NCBI GenBank assembly: GCA_017442535.1
Contig: JAFRZL010000010.1
Location: 1 to 64,000 of the forward strand
Source of the DNA: Bacillota bacterium
GTDB lineage: Bacteria > Bacillota > Clostridia > Lachnospirales > Bianqueaceae
Direction of reading: 5' to 3'
Length of the DNA: 64,000 nucleotides
Shown piece after piece: positions 9,527 through 17,726 of the stretch. A program made the position numbers and the translations under genes. Under the pieces are notes generated by a model. The model did no database searches, was not told where the DNA came from, and worked only from the letters and a program-made list of their open reading frames with translations. Every line of letters starts with the position of its first letter. Positions within the stretch are counted from its first letter, which is position 1.

Positions 9527-10363
9527 TCAGCGGAACAGATTGAAGAAACTGCCGAGAAGGCTGTTGCCCTCTTCTTTTTCTTCCTCCTGCTGTACCGTCT
9601 GCTGTGCCTGCTGCGCCGCCGCAGTGGCTTCGGTATCAAGCTGCAGGCCGCCGGAAGCCTCTGCTCCGTCATCGGTGAACAGACCGCCAAGCAGGCTGCT
9701 GATCAGGGATGCGTTGTTAAAAGCGGGAGCCTGCTGCTGAACAGGCTGTGCCTGCTGCTGGGCGCCGCCGAAGAGGCCGCCAAGCAGTCCGCCTGCATTC
9801 TGCGTCGTCTGCTGCTGAGGCGCCGCCGCGCCGCCAAGCAGACCGCCGAGAAGACCCGTGCTCGCAGGAGCCGCCTGCTGGGTCATTCCGCCGCCCAGCA
9901 TGCCGCCCAGAAGGCTTCCCAGATTGATACCGGTATTATTGCTGGTATTCGCCGCCTGCTGATTGCCCAGAGAGGACAGCAGCAAAGGCGCGACCAGTGA
10001 CAGAATCGAAGAAACGGCGGAGCCGGAAAGGCCGCTGCCTCTCGCAAGCTCTTCGGTGGTCGCTTCTTTATTGTCGCCCAGAATGTGGCCGATGATCTTG
10101 TCTCCGTCCTCCTGATCCGCTTCGTTCAGGAAGGCAGCCACATCACTCAGATCCACGCCGCTGTGCTGTTCGAGCGCATGGCTCAGAGAAGCGGCGCCCT
10201 CCTCGGTGGAGGCGTTCTGCTGCATGCTGGTAACCAGCGTCGGCAGCGCGTAGCCCAGTACATTGGCAACGGACTTCTCGTCGGCGCCTACGGACTGGCT
10301 GATCTGAGACAGCCCCTTGCCGCGCAGAAGTTCCGCAATCGAATTGATATCATAACCTGCCAT
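9527..10363 (-). CDS. DUF937 family protein with Gln/Gly-rich tail
   Basis: A 278-residue protein. Residues 1-150 match the DUF937/YidB style: MAGYDINSIAELL, then alanine-rich helices with repeated GxGLSxxxVxxILxxLxPLLL patterns. From about residue 150 the sequence becomes low-complexity, with repeated GLLGGLLGG, QQQ and AAP runs, and ends in LLGSFFNLFR. There is no signal peptide or membrane segment. DUF937 proteins have no settled biochemical role. The gene lies 35 bp after a four-pass membrane protein with a Cys-rich end, so the two probably form one transcript. GAGAGGT precedes the ATG. Confidence 0.75.
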   Translation of the reverse strand: MAGYDINSIAELLRGKGLSQISQSVGADEKSVANVLGYALPTLVTSMQQNASTEEGAASLSHALEQHSGVDLSDVAAFLNEADQEDGDKIIGHILGDNKEATTEELARGSGLSGSAVSSILSLVAPLLLSSLGNQQAANTSNNTGINLGSLLGGMLGGGMTQQAAPASTGLLGGLLGGAAAPQQQTTQNAGGLLGGLFGGAQQQAQPVQQQAPAFNNASLISSLLGGLFTDDGAEASGGLQLDTEATAAAQQAQQTVQQEEEKEEGNSLLGSFFNLFR

Positions 10364-10398
10364 AATCGTTACCTCTCAAATAATATTGGATTTGCTGA

Positions 10399-11196
10399 TT
10401 AGTCAGCGTTCTCGGTCTTGACGTCAGCCGCGATTTCGGGATGTTTTGCGGCACAGAAGGCGCACAGGGAAGCGCGGCCGTTCTCGATCGCCTCGGTAAC
10501 GGTGCCCTGATACAGCGTAGAAGAATTCGTGATCGCCTGGCAATCCTGATCGATATGATACTTGCGGCCGAAGGTGGTCCAGTAAACATCGCTTGTGATC
10601 TCCTGCTCGGCAGCCGCCTTTTCCTCGGCGGAAATCGGATCATAGTCGGCGGAGGCGGCACCCGTGATCAGCAGCGCGGCGCAAGCTACGATGGTGACCA
10701 GCGTCTTGGTCTTCTTGTCCAGATCCTTATCCTTGAGAAGCAGGATAATCAGCGGGATAAAGCAGATGGCCGCCATGATAACGCCCAGCTCGCTCCAAAG
10801 ATAGAACAGGAATTTGTTCTTCTTGGACATGGGTTTGATACGGTTGGCCTTCTTCCAAAGCTGTGCGGCAATGATGGCAAATACCAGATCGGCCACGATA
10901 AAGATAATCAGCCACAGTGCTTTGTTGCCCACATACATGGCATTCAGCAGAACCATGATGGCGAGCACTTCGCAGGCGATGGCCAGGATCCAAAGTACAA
11001 CGGCGCCGATACGGTAGCCGATGGAGCTGCCGCCGGTGGGTTTCGCATCTTTGATCTGAGGCTTCTTGGCCTCAGTCTCAGCGACTTCCTCCACTTCCTT
11101 CTTGGCCTCTTCAGCAGCCTTCTTGGTCGCTGCGGCCTTAGTGGTCTTCTTGGCCTCGGTCTTTTCACCGTTGGCGCGAACAATCTTCTGAGCCAT
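10399..11196 (-). CDS. Membrane protein with C-terminal HxxxxC...CxxC motif
   Basis: A 265-residue protein. Residues 1-60 are rich in Lys, Ala and Glu (KKTTKAAATKKAAEEAKKE). Four hydrophobic segments follow, roughly 62-85, 92-115, 127-150 and 160-185. The C-terminal 70 residues contain YHIDQDCQAI and, 30 residues later, CAFCA. This His-Cys/Cys-x-x-Cys pattern occurs at the ends of many secreted or membrane proteins of Firmicutes and looks like a small metal-binding knuckle; function is unknown. GGAGG precedes the ATG, with a promoter at 11242-11271. It is likely co-transcribed with DUF937. Confidence 0.7.
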   Translation of the reverse strand: MAQKIVRANGEKTEAKKTTKAAATKKAAEEAKKEVEEVAETEAKKPQIKDAKPTGGSSIGYRIGAVVLWILAIACEVLAIMVLLNAMYVGNKALWLIIFIVADLVFAIIAAQLWKKANRIKPMSKKNKFLFYLWSELGVIMAAICFIPLIILLLKDKDLDKKTKTLVTIVACAALLITGAASADYDPISAEEKAAAEQEITSDVYWTTFGRKYHIDQDCQAITNSSTLYQGTVTEAIENGRASLCAFCAAKHPEIAADVKTENAD

Positions 11197-11241
11197 TTTA
11201 CATCCTCCGATCTTTCATTCATAGAATAATTGGCTAATATA

Positions 11242-11271
11242 ATAATATGCTTTCCTACCCCGTTTTGTCAA
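11242..11271 (-). promoter_or_regulatory. Promoter for the membrane protein/DUF937 unit
   Basis: On the minus strand a perfect TTGACA (11266-11271) and a TATTAT -10 box (11242-11247) are spaced by 18 nt, about 45 bp upstream of the ATG. Confidence 0.75.
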
Positions 11272-11333
11272 TAGGTTTTTTAAATTAGTACGGGCAAGCG
11301 GGAAAAAACAGAGGCCGATGACGGGTTTATCTC

Positions 11334-11362
11334 TTTTCAGTCCCGGAAAACTGTGGTATACT
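11334..11362 (+). promoter_or_regulatory. Extended -10 promoter for the fumarase genes
   Basis: TATACT at 11357-11362 is preceded by TGG (extended -10). A weak -35 (TTTTCA, 11334-11339) lies 17 nt upstream. The region is divergent with the promoter at 11242-11271. Confidence 0.6.
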
Positions 11363-11409
11363 GAGATAGATTGATCGAAGAATAATCAGTCCGGAAGGAA
11401 GGTGTGAAC

Positions 11410-12252
11410 ATGCGTGAAATTTCGGTGGATCTGATCCGCGACGCGGTGGCCGCTCTGGCCGTCAAGGCCAATACAGTGGTCGATGCCCGGGTGGAAGAGG
11501 CGCTTAAAACGGCACGGCAGCGGGAGGAGTCGCCTGTCGGCCGCGAGATCCTGGATCAGCTGCTGCAGAACGCAGAGATCGCGCGCGCCACGGCCACGCC
11601 CATCTGCCAGGACACCGGGCTCGCGGTGGTTTTCGTGCGGGTAGGCCAGGATGTGCACCTCACGGGCGGATCGCTGGAGGACGCCGTCAACCAGGGCGTC
11701 GCGAAGGGTTATACCGACGGATATCTGCGTAAATCCGTGGTTCGTGACCCGCTCGACCGTATTAATACCAAAGATAATACCCCGGCCATCATCCATTACG
11801 AGATCGTGCCCGGGGATGAGCTGACGATTACCGTCGCCCCCAAAGGCATCGGCAGCGAAAATATGAGCCGCCTGTACATGCTGAAGCCTTCACAGGGCGC
11901 GGAGGGGATCCGCCAGGCCGTGCTGCAGACCGTGCGCGAAGCGGGAAGCAACGCCTGTCCGCCGCTCGTCATCGGCGTCGGCGTCGGCGGCAATTTTGAG
12001 AAATGTGCCCTTCTCGCCAAGCGTGCGCTGCTGCGCCCCCTGGGCGAGCCCTCACCCGATCCGGCCTGGGCTGCCATGGAGCGTGATCTGCTTAACGCCG
12101 TAAATGATCTCGGCATCGGCCCGCAGGGGCTCGGAGGCCGCGTCACGGCGCTAGGCCTTGCAATCGAGACCTATCCCACACATATCGGCGGGCTGCCGGT
12201 GGCCGTCAATATCAACTGCCACGTGGCCCGGCATGAAACCGTCAGCCTTTGA
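11410..12252 (+). CDS. Class I fumarate hydratase / tartrate dehydratase, alpha subunit
   Basis: A 280-residue subunit of the oxygen-sensitive [4Fe-4S] hydro-lyases that interconvert fumarate and malate or dehydrate tartrate. Cluster-binding cysteine candidates lie in ATPICQDTGLAVVF, NACPPLVIGVG and NFEKCALLAKR. I chose the ATG at 11410 rather than the GTG at 11404, because GGAAGG (11397-11402) is then 7 nt away. The beta subunit follows at once, so the active enzyme is the two-chain form found in anaerobes. Distinguishing fumarase from tartrate dehydratase is not possible from motifs alone; fumarase is the more common role. Confidence 0.9.
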   Translation: MREISVDLIRDAVAALAVKANTVVDARVEEALKTARQREESPVGREILDQLLQNAEIARATATPICQDTGLAVVFVRVGQDVHLTGGSLEDAVNQGVAKGYTDGYLRKSVVRDPLDRINTKDNTPAIIHYEIVPGDELTITVAPKGIGSENMSRLYMLKPSQGAEGIRQAVLQTVREAGSNACPPLVIGVGVGGNFEKCALLAKRALLRPLGEPSPDPAWAAMERDLLNAVNDLGIGPQGLGGRVTALGLAIETYPTHIGGLPVAVNINCHVARHETVSL

Positions 12253-12269
12253 TGCAGGGAGGGATGGAT

Positions 12270-12815
12270 ATGAAAAACATCACAGCACCTTTTGATAAAG
12301 AAACCGTCCGGAGCCTGCACGCGGGGGATACCGTACGGATCACCGGAACCATCTATACGGCCCGCGACGCGGCACATAAGCGCATCTGCGAAGCCATTGC
12401 CGCCGGCACTCCCCTGCCCTTTGACCTTGCGGGCGCGGTCATCTATTATGTCGGCCCCACGCCGCCCAGACCCGGGCAGGTGATCGGCGCGGCCGGTCCC
12501 ACTACCAGCGGCCGCATGGATGCCTACGCCCCCACCCTGATGGCGGAAGGCCTCTCCGGCATGATTGGAAAAGGCGAACGCCTGCCCTCGGTCATCGAAG
12601 CCATGAAGGCCCATACCGCCGTCTATCTGGCCGCCACCGGCGGCGCGGGCGCCCTCCTCTCCCACTGCATCAAACAGAGCGAAGTCATTGCCTATGAGGA
12701 CCTGGGCACGGAAGCTGTCCGCCGCCTCTATGTCGAAGATTTTCCCGCCACGGTCGTGATCGACTGCTACGGAGAGAATCTGTACCGAACCGCCCCGGAA
12801 AAGTACCGCCGCTGA
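12270..12815 (+). CDS. Class I fumarate hydratase / tartrate dehydratase, beta subunit
   Basis: A 181-residue partner of the alpha subunit. Typical blocks are GTIYTARDAAHKR, YYVGPTPPRPGQVIGAAGPTTSGRMD and the late AVRRLYVEDFPATVVID. The subunit supplies substrate-binding residues next to the iron-sulfur cluster. Several in-frame starts exist upstream; the ATG at 12270 is chosen because AGGGAGGG (12256-12263) lies 6 nt before it. It is 17 bp after the alpha stop and followed by a strong terminator, so the two genes form a closed operon. Confidence 0.9.
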   Translation: MKNITAPFDKETVRSLHAGDTVRITGTIYTARDAAHKRICEAIAAGTPLPFDLAGAVIYYVGPTPPRPGQVIGAAGPTTSGRMDAYAPTLMAEGLSGMIGKGERLPSVIEAMKAHTAVYLAATGGAGALLSHCIKQSEVIAYEDLGTEAVRRLYVEDFPATVVIDCYGENLYRTAPEKYRR

Positions 12816-12847
12816 CGTGTTCGGCCCGCCAAACCGCACAAAAACAG

Positions 12848-12886
12848 CGGCCCGGCGTCCTTCGCAAGGAAGACCCGGGCCGTTTT
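12848..12886. terminator. Bidirectional intrinsic terminator between fumarase and galK
   Basis: CGGCCCGG (12848-12855) pairs with CCGGGCCG (12875-12882), with an inner TCCTT/AAGGA stem. TTTT follows on the plus strand and a T-rich tract on the minus strand. It lies between two convergent genes. Confidence 0.85.
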
Positions 12887-12909
12887 GAATTGTCTGTTCA
12901 GGGCGTTAT

Positions 12910-14085
12910 TCAGCCGATCCGGCTCGGGCCGGAACCCACGCTGACCACATAAAAGTCCGCCGCATATCCGATGGTTTCGCGGTATTTCGCGCCGACGGCT
13001 TTCACAAAAGCCTCAACCGCCTCTTCCCGCACCAGGCTCACCGTGCATCCGCCGAAGCCCGCACCGGTCATGCGGGATCCCAGAACGCCCGGCTGCTGCC
13101 AGGCCGCTTCCACCAGGGTATCCAGCTCGATCCCCGTCACCTCGTAATCATCCCTCAGCGAAACATGGGACGCGTTCATCAGCTCGCCGAACTGCTTAAG
13201 ATCGCCCTGCTGCAGGGCTTTGACCGCGCTGATGGTCCGCCGGTTCTCGGTCACGGCATGACGCGCGCGGCGGATCCGGACGGGATCTCCGATGACGGAG
13301 GCCACCTGCTCGAATTCTTCGTTGGAAAGTTCGCCCAGGCTTCTGACGTCACGCACCGTTTGGATCGCTTCGAGCGCCGCTTCGCACTCCGCGCGTCTCT
13401 CGTTGTATTTGGAATCCGCGAGGCCGCGCTTTTTATTGCTGCAGGCGATCACGAGTTTCAGCCCCTGCTCCTCCAGCGCGAGCGGTACATATTGGTATGT
13501 CAGATCGGCCGTGTCCAGGAAAATCGCGTGGTCCTTAAGGCCCATCGCGATCGCGAACTGGTCCATGATGCCGCAGTTGACGCCGACAAATTTGTTTTCG
13601 GCTTCCTGCGCCGCGAGCGACAGCGTGACGCCGTCCATCTGCCAGCCGAACTGGTCCAGCAGAATCGTCCCGATGAGCACCTCCAGCGAAGCCGAGGATG
13701 AAAGGCCGGAGCCGTTCGGGATCGTGCCTTCGATGATAATATCCAGTCCCTGCGTCATTTCCATACCGCGGTCGGCAAAGACCTTGATCACGCCCTTCGG
13801 ATAATTGCACCAACCGTCCGCGGGGTCATACCGCATGGCTCCGAGCGGCAGGACGCTGATCCCCGCACCGGGATAATTCGCCGAATACAGCCGGAGCACC
13901 TTCTGATCATTGGGCCTGACCGCGGCATAGGTGCCGATAGTGAGTGCACAGGGGAAAACATGTCCCCCGTTATAATCCGTATGCTCCCCGATCAGATTGA
14001 CCCGGCCCGGCGCGAAATACACCCGCGTCTCTTTGTCAGAGGGTCCGTAGACCTCCTGCAGCATGGTTTTCAGTTCGTCTTTCAT
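12910..14085 (-). CDS. galK: Galactokinase
   Basis: A 391-residue GHMP kinase that phosphorylates galactose to galactose-1-phosphate, first step of the Leloir pathway. It has the galactokinase signature GRVNLIGEHTDYNGG, the ATP loop GSGLSSSASLE and the C-terminal GSRMTGAGFGGC motif. Length matches the family. The frame is open further upstream, but the ATG at 14085 is preceded by a perfect AGGAGGT (14091-14097) and gives the canonical N-terminus MKDELKTML. No galT or galE lies beside it, so it stands alone here. Confidence 0.96.
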   Translation of the reverse strand: MKDELKTMLQEVYGPSDKETRVYFAPGRVNLIGEHTDYNGGHVFPCALTIGTYAAVRPNDQKVLRLYSANYPGAGISVLPLGAMRYDPADGWCNYPKGVIKVFADRGMEMTQGLDIIIEGTIPNGSGLSSSASLEVLIGTILLDQFGWQMDGVTLSLAAQEAENKFVGVNCGIMDQFAIAMGLKDHAIFLDTADLTYQYVPLALEEQGLKLVIACSNKKRGLADSKYNERRAECEAALEAIQTVRDVRSLGELSNEEFEQVASVIGDPVRIRRARHAVTENRRTISAVKALQQGDLKQFGELMNASHVSLRDDYEVTGIELDTLVEAAWQQPGVLGSRMTGAGFGGCTVSLVREEAVEAFVKAVGAKYRETIGYAADFYVVSVGSGPSRIG

Positions 14086-14135
14086 GATGTACCTCCTGTA
14101 AGCCCGTTGGGGCCAAATGATTTGATCTGTAAATA

Positions 14136-14166
14136 ACCCCATATTTTTTGCAAAATCCGCTTGCAA
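14136..14166 (-). promoter_or_regulatory. Candidate galK promoter sharing its -35 box with the divergent gene
   Basis: The palindromic TTGCAA (14161-14166) is followed on the minus strand, after 17 nt, by TATGGG (about 14138-14143), a weak -10 box. This would place galK start about 50 nt downstream. It is weaker than the plus-strand promoter. Confidence 0.4.
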
Positions 14167-14188
14167 ATGAGGCGGTTTTTGGTATAAT
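14161..14188 (+). promoter_or_regulatory. Promoter for the alpha/beta hydrolase gene
   Basis: TTGCAA (14161-14166), a 16-nt spacer and TATAAT (14183-14188) with an extended TGG just before the -10. It lies 36 bp upstream of the chosen ATG. Confidence 0.75.
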
Positions 14189-14223
14189 TACTTCTGTAGT
14201 CCAGATAGGCAAGGGTGATAGAG

Positions 14224-15273
14224 ATGGTTTTTCTGATTATTTTTCTGGTAGTGGCTCTGGCGGCCGGGATCCTGTATCTGTTGGCCCGCTCCATTCTGCG
14301 CAAAGCTTTCGGCAGCCGTCAGGAGGGCGCGCCCGGGGTTAAATATTTTCATGCAGAGGATTTTCCCGGCTTAAATGCCGAGCCTGTTTCGTTCGCTTCT
14401 GACAAAGCCAGGCTGCGCGGATACTGGTATTCCTGCTATAGCGATTGCCGCGGCATTGTTATTTTTGTACATGGCATGGGCGGCGGCCACACCGCCTATA
14501 CGACCGAGATCAACGCCTTGGCCCGGGCCGGATACCGGGTGCTTGCCTATGACAATACCGGCACCATGCTTTCGGACGGCCCCGAGCTCTACGGGCTGAA
14601 TCAGGCGCTTTCGGACCTGTCAGCGGCTTATGATTTCGCCTGGAGCGCGAACCGCGCATGGCAGCTCCCGATCACGCTGGTCGGGCATTCCTGGGGAGCC
14701 TTTACGGTCTGCAATTTCATCGAACTGCGTAAGAGTGTCGCCGGCATCGTGGCGCTCTCCCCGTTTGAATCCGTCCCCGATGTCATGGTCGAGCTGGTCC
14801 GGCGCGAGACCGGCAAAAACCTCCGTTTCCTGAAGCCCTTTTTCCTGCTCTGCAACGTGATCGATTACGGCCGGGCCGCGCTCTACAGGCCTTCCTATTC
14901 TCTGCAGAAGGCTTCCTGCCCCGTCCTGCTGATGCACGGCGACGCAGACACCATGGTTCCGTTATCGCTCAGCCCACTGGCCTACAAGGATTTCTTCATG
15001 GGTAATCCGCATATCACCGTACAGCTGCTGCCCGGAAAAGGCCATAATGTCTATGTTACCGAGCGTGCCGAGCGCGAGATGCAGCGCTTTTTCGCGGAAC
15101 TCACCGCACTGAATGCCCGCTATGACGGCCAGCCGCCCCGCGGAGTCCGCGAAGAATTTACCGCTTCCGCTGATTTCCGGGCCATGACCGAGGAGGATCC
15201 CACCGTGATGCGCCAGATCGAGGAATTCCTCTACGAAGCTACCCGGCCGCAGGACGGTTCAGCATCCGGTTAA
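14224..15273 (+). CDS. Membrane-anchored alpha/beta hydrolase
   Basis: A 349-residue protein. The first 25 residues are a hydrophobic anchor (MVFLIIFLVVALAAGILYLL), leaving the catalytic part probably outside. The core shows an oxyanion-type HGMGGG loop, the nucleophile elbow GHSWG, an acid candidate in MHGDADTMVP and a late His in GKGHNVY. Similar proteins are annotated as lysophospholipase-like; the substrate is unknown. An AAGGG element lies 8 nt before the ATG at 14224, preferred to a GTG at 14215. The 3' end overlaps the convergent HAD gene by 35 bp. Confidence 0.82.
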   Translation: MVFLIIFLVVALAAGILYLLARSILRKAFGSRQEGAPGVKYFHAEDFPGLNAEPVSFASDKARLRGYWYSCYSDCRGIVIFVHGMGGGHTAYTTEINALARAGYRVLAYDNTGTMLSDGPELYGLNQALSDLSAAYDFAWSANRAWQLPITLVGHSWGAFTVCNFIELRKSVAGIVALSPFESVPDVMVELVRRETGKNLRFLKPFFLLCNVIDYGRAALYRPSYSLQKASCPVLLMHGDADTMVPLSLSPLAYKDFFMGNPHITVQLLPGKGHNVYVTERAEREMQRFFAELTALNARYDGQPPRGVREEFTASADFRAMTEEDPTVMRQIEEFLYEATRPQDGSASG

Positions 15274-16069
15274 TGATTTCCGCTACTCCACCGTGATTAT
15301 TGTCACGTACAGCCACATAATCAGCCACTTCGATGACCGCGGGATTGGCATTGGACGGACAGGCTCCCACACCTGCCCGGCATACCATTTCCGCGTCATT
15401 TTCATTGTCGCCGATACAGAGGATTTCATCTGTCTGAATATTCAGAATATTCGCAACCTTTTGAACACTCGTCCACTTGCCGCTCTCCGTGCTGACACAT
15501 TCCAGCAGGAACTCCGCCGACTGGAACATCTTGAGATCTTCCGGCATCCGCGGCGCAAGGGAATGCTGGATGGCCTTCATCCTTTCCTCGGGAACACTGC
15601 TGACCAGCACGGCTTTGAGCATTTCTGCCTCCGCATACGGCTCCAGACTCTCCACTTCCGTCACGGGCGTTCCGGCAAGCTTCGCGTAAAGCGCCGTGCT
15701 CGGCAGATACCGGTCCACCAGAATACGGTCGCCCACATAGATCTGCAGATTCAGCTCTTCCCGGTACTCCGAAGCCGTGTCCATCATGAAGCGGATCGCT
15801 TCCGGAGACAGAAAGGCCCGGAAAAGCGGTTTCAGGCTGCCGCCCTCATAGATACCGGCACCGTTTGAGACCACAAAAAACTCACCGTCACAGTCCAGGT
15901 CCAGCGCCCGCGCAAAACGGATCATGCCGTGAAGCGTGCGCCCGGATGCCAGCACAACGCGGACACCCTGTGCGCGTGCCCAGGCGACGGCCTCCTTGTC
16001 CTCCGGAGAGATCGTCTTATCATCTTTAAGTAAAGTTCCGTCCAAATCGATCGCAATCAGCTTAATCAT
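15239..16069 (-). CDS. Cof-type HAD phosphatase
   Basis: A 276-residue haloacid dehalogenase-like hydrolase. Motif I is DLDGTLL near the N-terminus, motif II lies in VVLASGRT, and motifs III/IV in the Lys region and GDNENDAEM. The large C2 cap between residues about 85 and 185 is typical of the Cof/YidA group, which dephosphorylates sugar phosphates, flavin or pyridoxal phosphates. AGAGG precedes the ATG. Its end overlaps the convergent hydrolase gene. No neighbour hints at the substrate. Confidence 0.88.
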   Translation of the reverse strand: MIKLIAIDLDGTLLKDDKTISPEDKEAVAWARAQGVRVVLASGRTLHGMIRFARALDLDCDGEFFVVSNGAGIYEGGSLKPLFRAFLSPEAIRFMMDTASEYREELNLQIYVGDRILVDRYLPSTALYAKLAGTPVTEVESLEPYAEAEMLKAVLVSSVPEERMKAIQHSLAPRMPEDLKMFQSAEFLLECVSTESGKWTSVQKVANILNIQTDEILCIGDNENDAEMVCRAGVGACPSNANPAVIEVADYVAVRDNNHGGVAEIINRMLNRPAAG

Positions 16070-16097
16070 GGTTGCCTCTTTTTTTGTATATTTAATT

Positions 16098-16784
16098 TCA
16101 GCTCCTGATCAATTCATCAAGTACACGGGATTCCTCCGCAGACAGACGCGTCTTACTGACACCGTTTTCGATGATTCGGGCATACATGCAGCTGGAACCC
16201 TCGCGGTTATAAATATTATGCAGCAGATATCCACTGTTATGCGAATCGAGAAGCACCCAGATAAAGGACAATTCGCCGCCCAGCCCCTCAAAGGCATTAT
16301 ACCGGACCATTTTTGTCTTGGTGATAGCCTGGTCGATCCGGTGCCCCAAATCCTTATGCATGTAATCGGAGATCTGCTTACTCTGTTCGTTCATCAGCGC
16401 CAGTGAAGCGGCATACTTCTCATATTCTTCGCGGACTTCGCGGCGGACCGCCGCCAGTTCATCCTCTTCGGCATAATGATGCAGCCCCGTATACTCGGGC
16501 ATCTCGCCCTCGCCGCCTGCAAAATCGCTGTACAGGAAATCATTCGAATGATCCCCCGCTTCTTCCGGCGCGGCCGCTTTCTGCCCTTCGGCGCGCTGGT
16601 ATATACGCACTTTGTCTGCCGCCTCATCGGGCTTCGCTGCACCCTCGCGGGATGCTTCGCGGAATTTCTTCTGCATCTCCAGCTGCTTCTGGATCATATA
16701 CGAAACGATCAGGATGGCAAAGATCAGCAGCAAAATGATCAGGATCATAAATACGGCAATATGATTCGCAAAAAACTGGTTCAT
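16098..16784 (-). CDS. DUF4446 family membrane protein
   Basis: A 228-residue protein with a single N-terminal membrane segment (about residues 9-32, FMILIILLLIFAILIVSYMI), then a charged linker, a helix around 115-140, and a conserved C-terminal domain (MVRYNAFEGLGGELSFIWVLLD, YNREGSSCMYARIIENG). This C-terminal block is characteristic of DUF4446, a family of unknown function often encoded next to parB in Clostridia, as here (18 bp after parB). A role at the membrane in chromosome segregation or division is a reasonable guess from context only. Confidence 0.8.
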   Translation of the reverse strand: MNQFFANHIAVFMILIILLLIFAILIVSYMIQKQLEMQKKFREASREGAAKPDEAADKVRIYQRAEGQKAAAPEEAGDHSNDFLYSDFAGGEGEMPEYTGLHHYAEEDELAAVRREVREEYEKYAASLALMNEQSKQISDYMHKDLGHRIDQAITKTKMVRYNAFEGLGGELSFIWVLLDSHNSGYLLHNIYNREGSSCMYARIIENGVSKTRLSAEESRVLDELIRS

Positions 16785-16802
16785 CGATGGCTCCTCCTTT
16801 GA

Positions 16803-17726
16803 TCAGCGCTCCAGAATGGACAGGATCCTGTCCAGATCGTCCGCCGAATAATACTCGATTTCGATTTTGCCTTTGCGCGCGCCGGAATTGACCGTGACGC
16901 GGGTGCCCAGAAGCTCGGTCAGCTTTTCCTCGGCAAGCTGCAGCGGGAGCGCTTTTTCGGGCGGGGCACTGCGTCTGGCGGGTGCCTTTTTCTGCTGAGC
17001 GACCAGTTTTTCCAAGTCGCGGACACTGAGCGAATCGCCGATCACACGGGCCGCCAGCCTCGTCTGCAGGGCGGAATCGTCAAGTCCCAACAGCACCTTG
17101 GCATGTCCGAAGGAAATCAGCCCCTCGGCAAGGCTCTGCTGCACCGGTTCCGGAAGATTGCGCAGTCGTAGGGAATTCGCGATGGATGAACGGCTGCGGC
17201 CGATTCTGTCCGCGATCTCCTCCTGGGTCAGCTGATACTGATCCATCAGCTGCTGATAGGCTGCGCACTCCTCCATCGGATTAAGCTCCTGACGCTGCAG
17301 ATTTTCGATCAGCGATACAGCCATGGCATCCAATGGCTCAAATTCACGCACAACAGCCGGGATCTGCGTCAGGCCCGCAAGCCTTGCCGCGCGCCAGCGT
17401 CTTTCTCCGGCGATGATCCGGTAATAATCCTTTTCTTTCTGGACCAGGATCGGCTGCAGCACACCGTACTGCTTGATCGAGTCCGCCAGTTCCTGCAGCT
17501 TTTCAGCGTCAAAGCTCTTGCGCGGCTGTGCGCGGTCCGGTTCCACCGAATAAATGTCCAGCATACGGACTTCCTGCCCGTTATGCTGTTCCGTTTCGGC
17601 CGGAGCAGCTGCCGGCTGTTCTTCCGTACCGACCTGAAGTTCAGACGGAGATCTCTCTAATGTTTCCTCGGAACTGAACAAAGCGTCCAGACCTTTCCCC
17701 AATCTGCCTTTTTTCATGAGATTCAT
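16803..17726 (-). CDS. parB: Chromosome partitioning protein ParB (Spo0J)
   Basis: A 307-residue CTP-dependent DNA clamp that loads at parS and spreads to organise the origin region. Visible parts: an N-terminal ParA-stimulating KGRLGKGLDALF, the GERRWRAARLAG CTP-binding box, the helix-turn-helix TQEEIADRIGRSRSSIANSLRLRNLP, and a C-terminal dimerisation segment (KIEIEYYSADDLDRIL). The start at 17726 overlaps the parA stop by ATGA; an alternative Met three codons in also has a usable ribosome site. Three parS sites lie about 0.8 kb upstream, near the parA start. Confidence 0.95.
   Translation of the reverse strand: MNLMKKGRLGKGLDALFSSEETLERSPSELQVGTEEQPAAAPAETEQHNGQEVRMLDIYSVEPDRAQPRKSFDAEKLQELADSIKQYGVLQPILVQKEKDYYRIIAGERRWRAARLAGLTQIPAVVREFEPLDAMAVSLIENLQRQELNPMEECAAYQQLMDQYQLTQEEIADRIGRSRSSIANSLRLRNLPEPVQQSLAEGLISFGHAKVLLGLDDSALQTRLAARVIGDSLSVRDLEKLVAQQKKAPARRSAPPEKALPLQLAEEKLTELLGTRVTVNSGARKGKIEIEYYSADDLDRILSILER

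Noticed and set aside
12910..14166. Longer N-terminus for galK
   Set aside because: The extra 27 codons have no ribosome site and lie in the promoter; AGGAGGT before the ATG at 14085 is decisive.
15239..15273. Overlap of the hydrolase and HAD genes as an error
   Set aside because: Both ends read well and convergent overlaps of this size are common.
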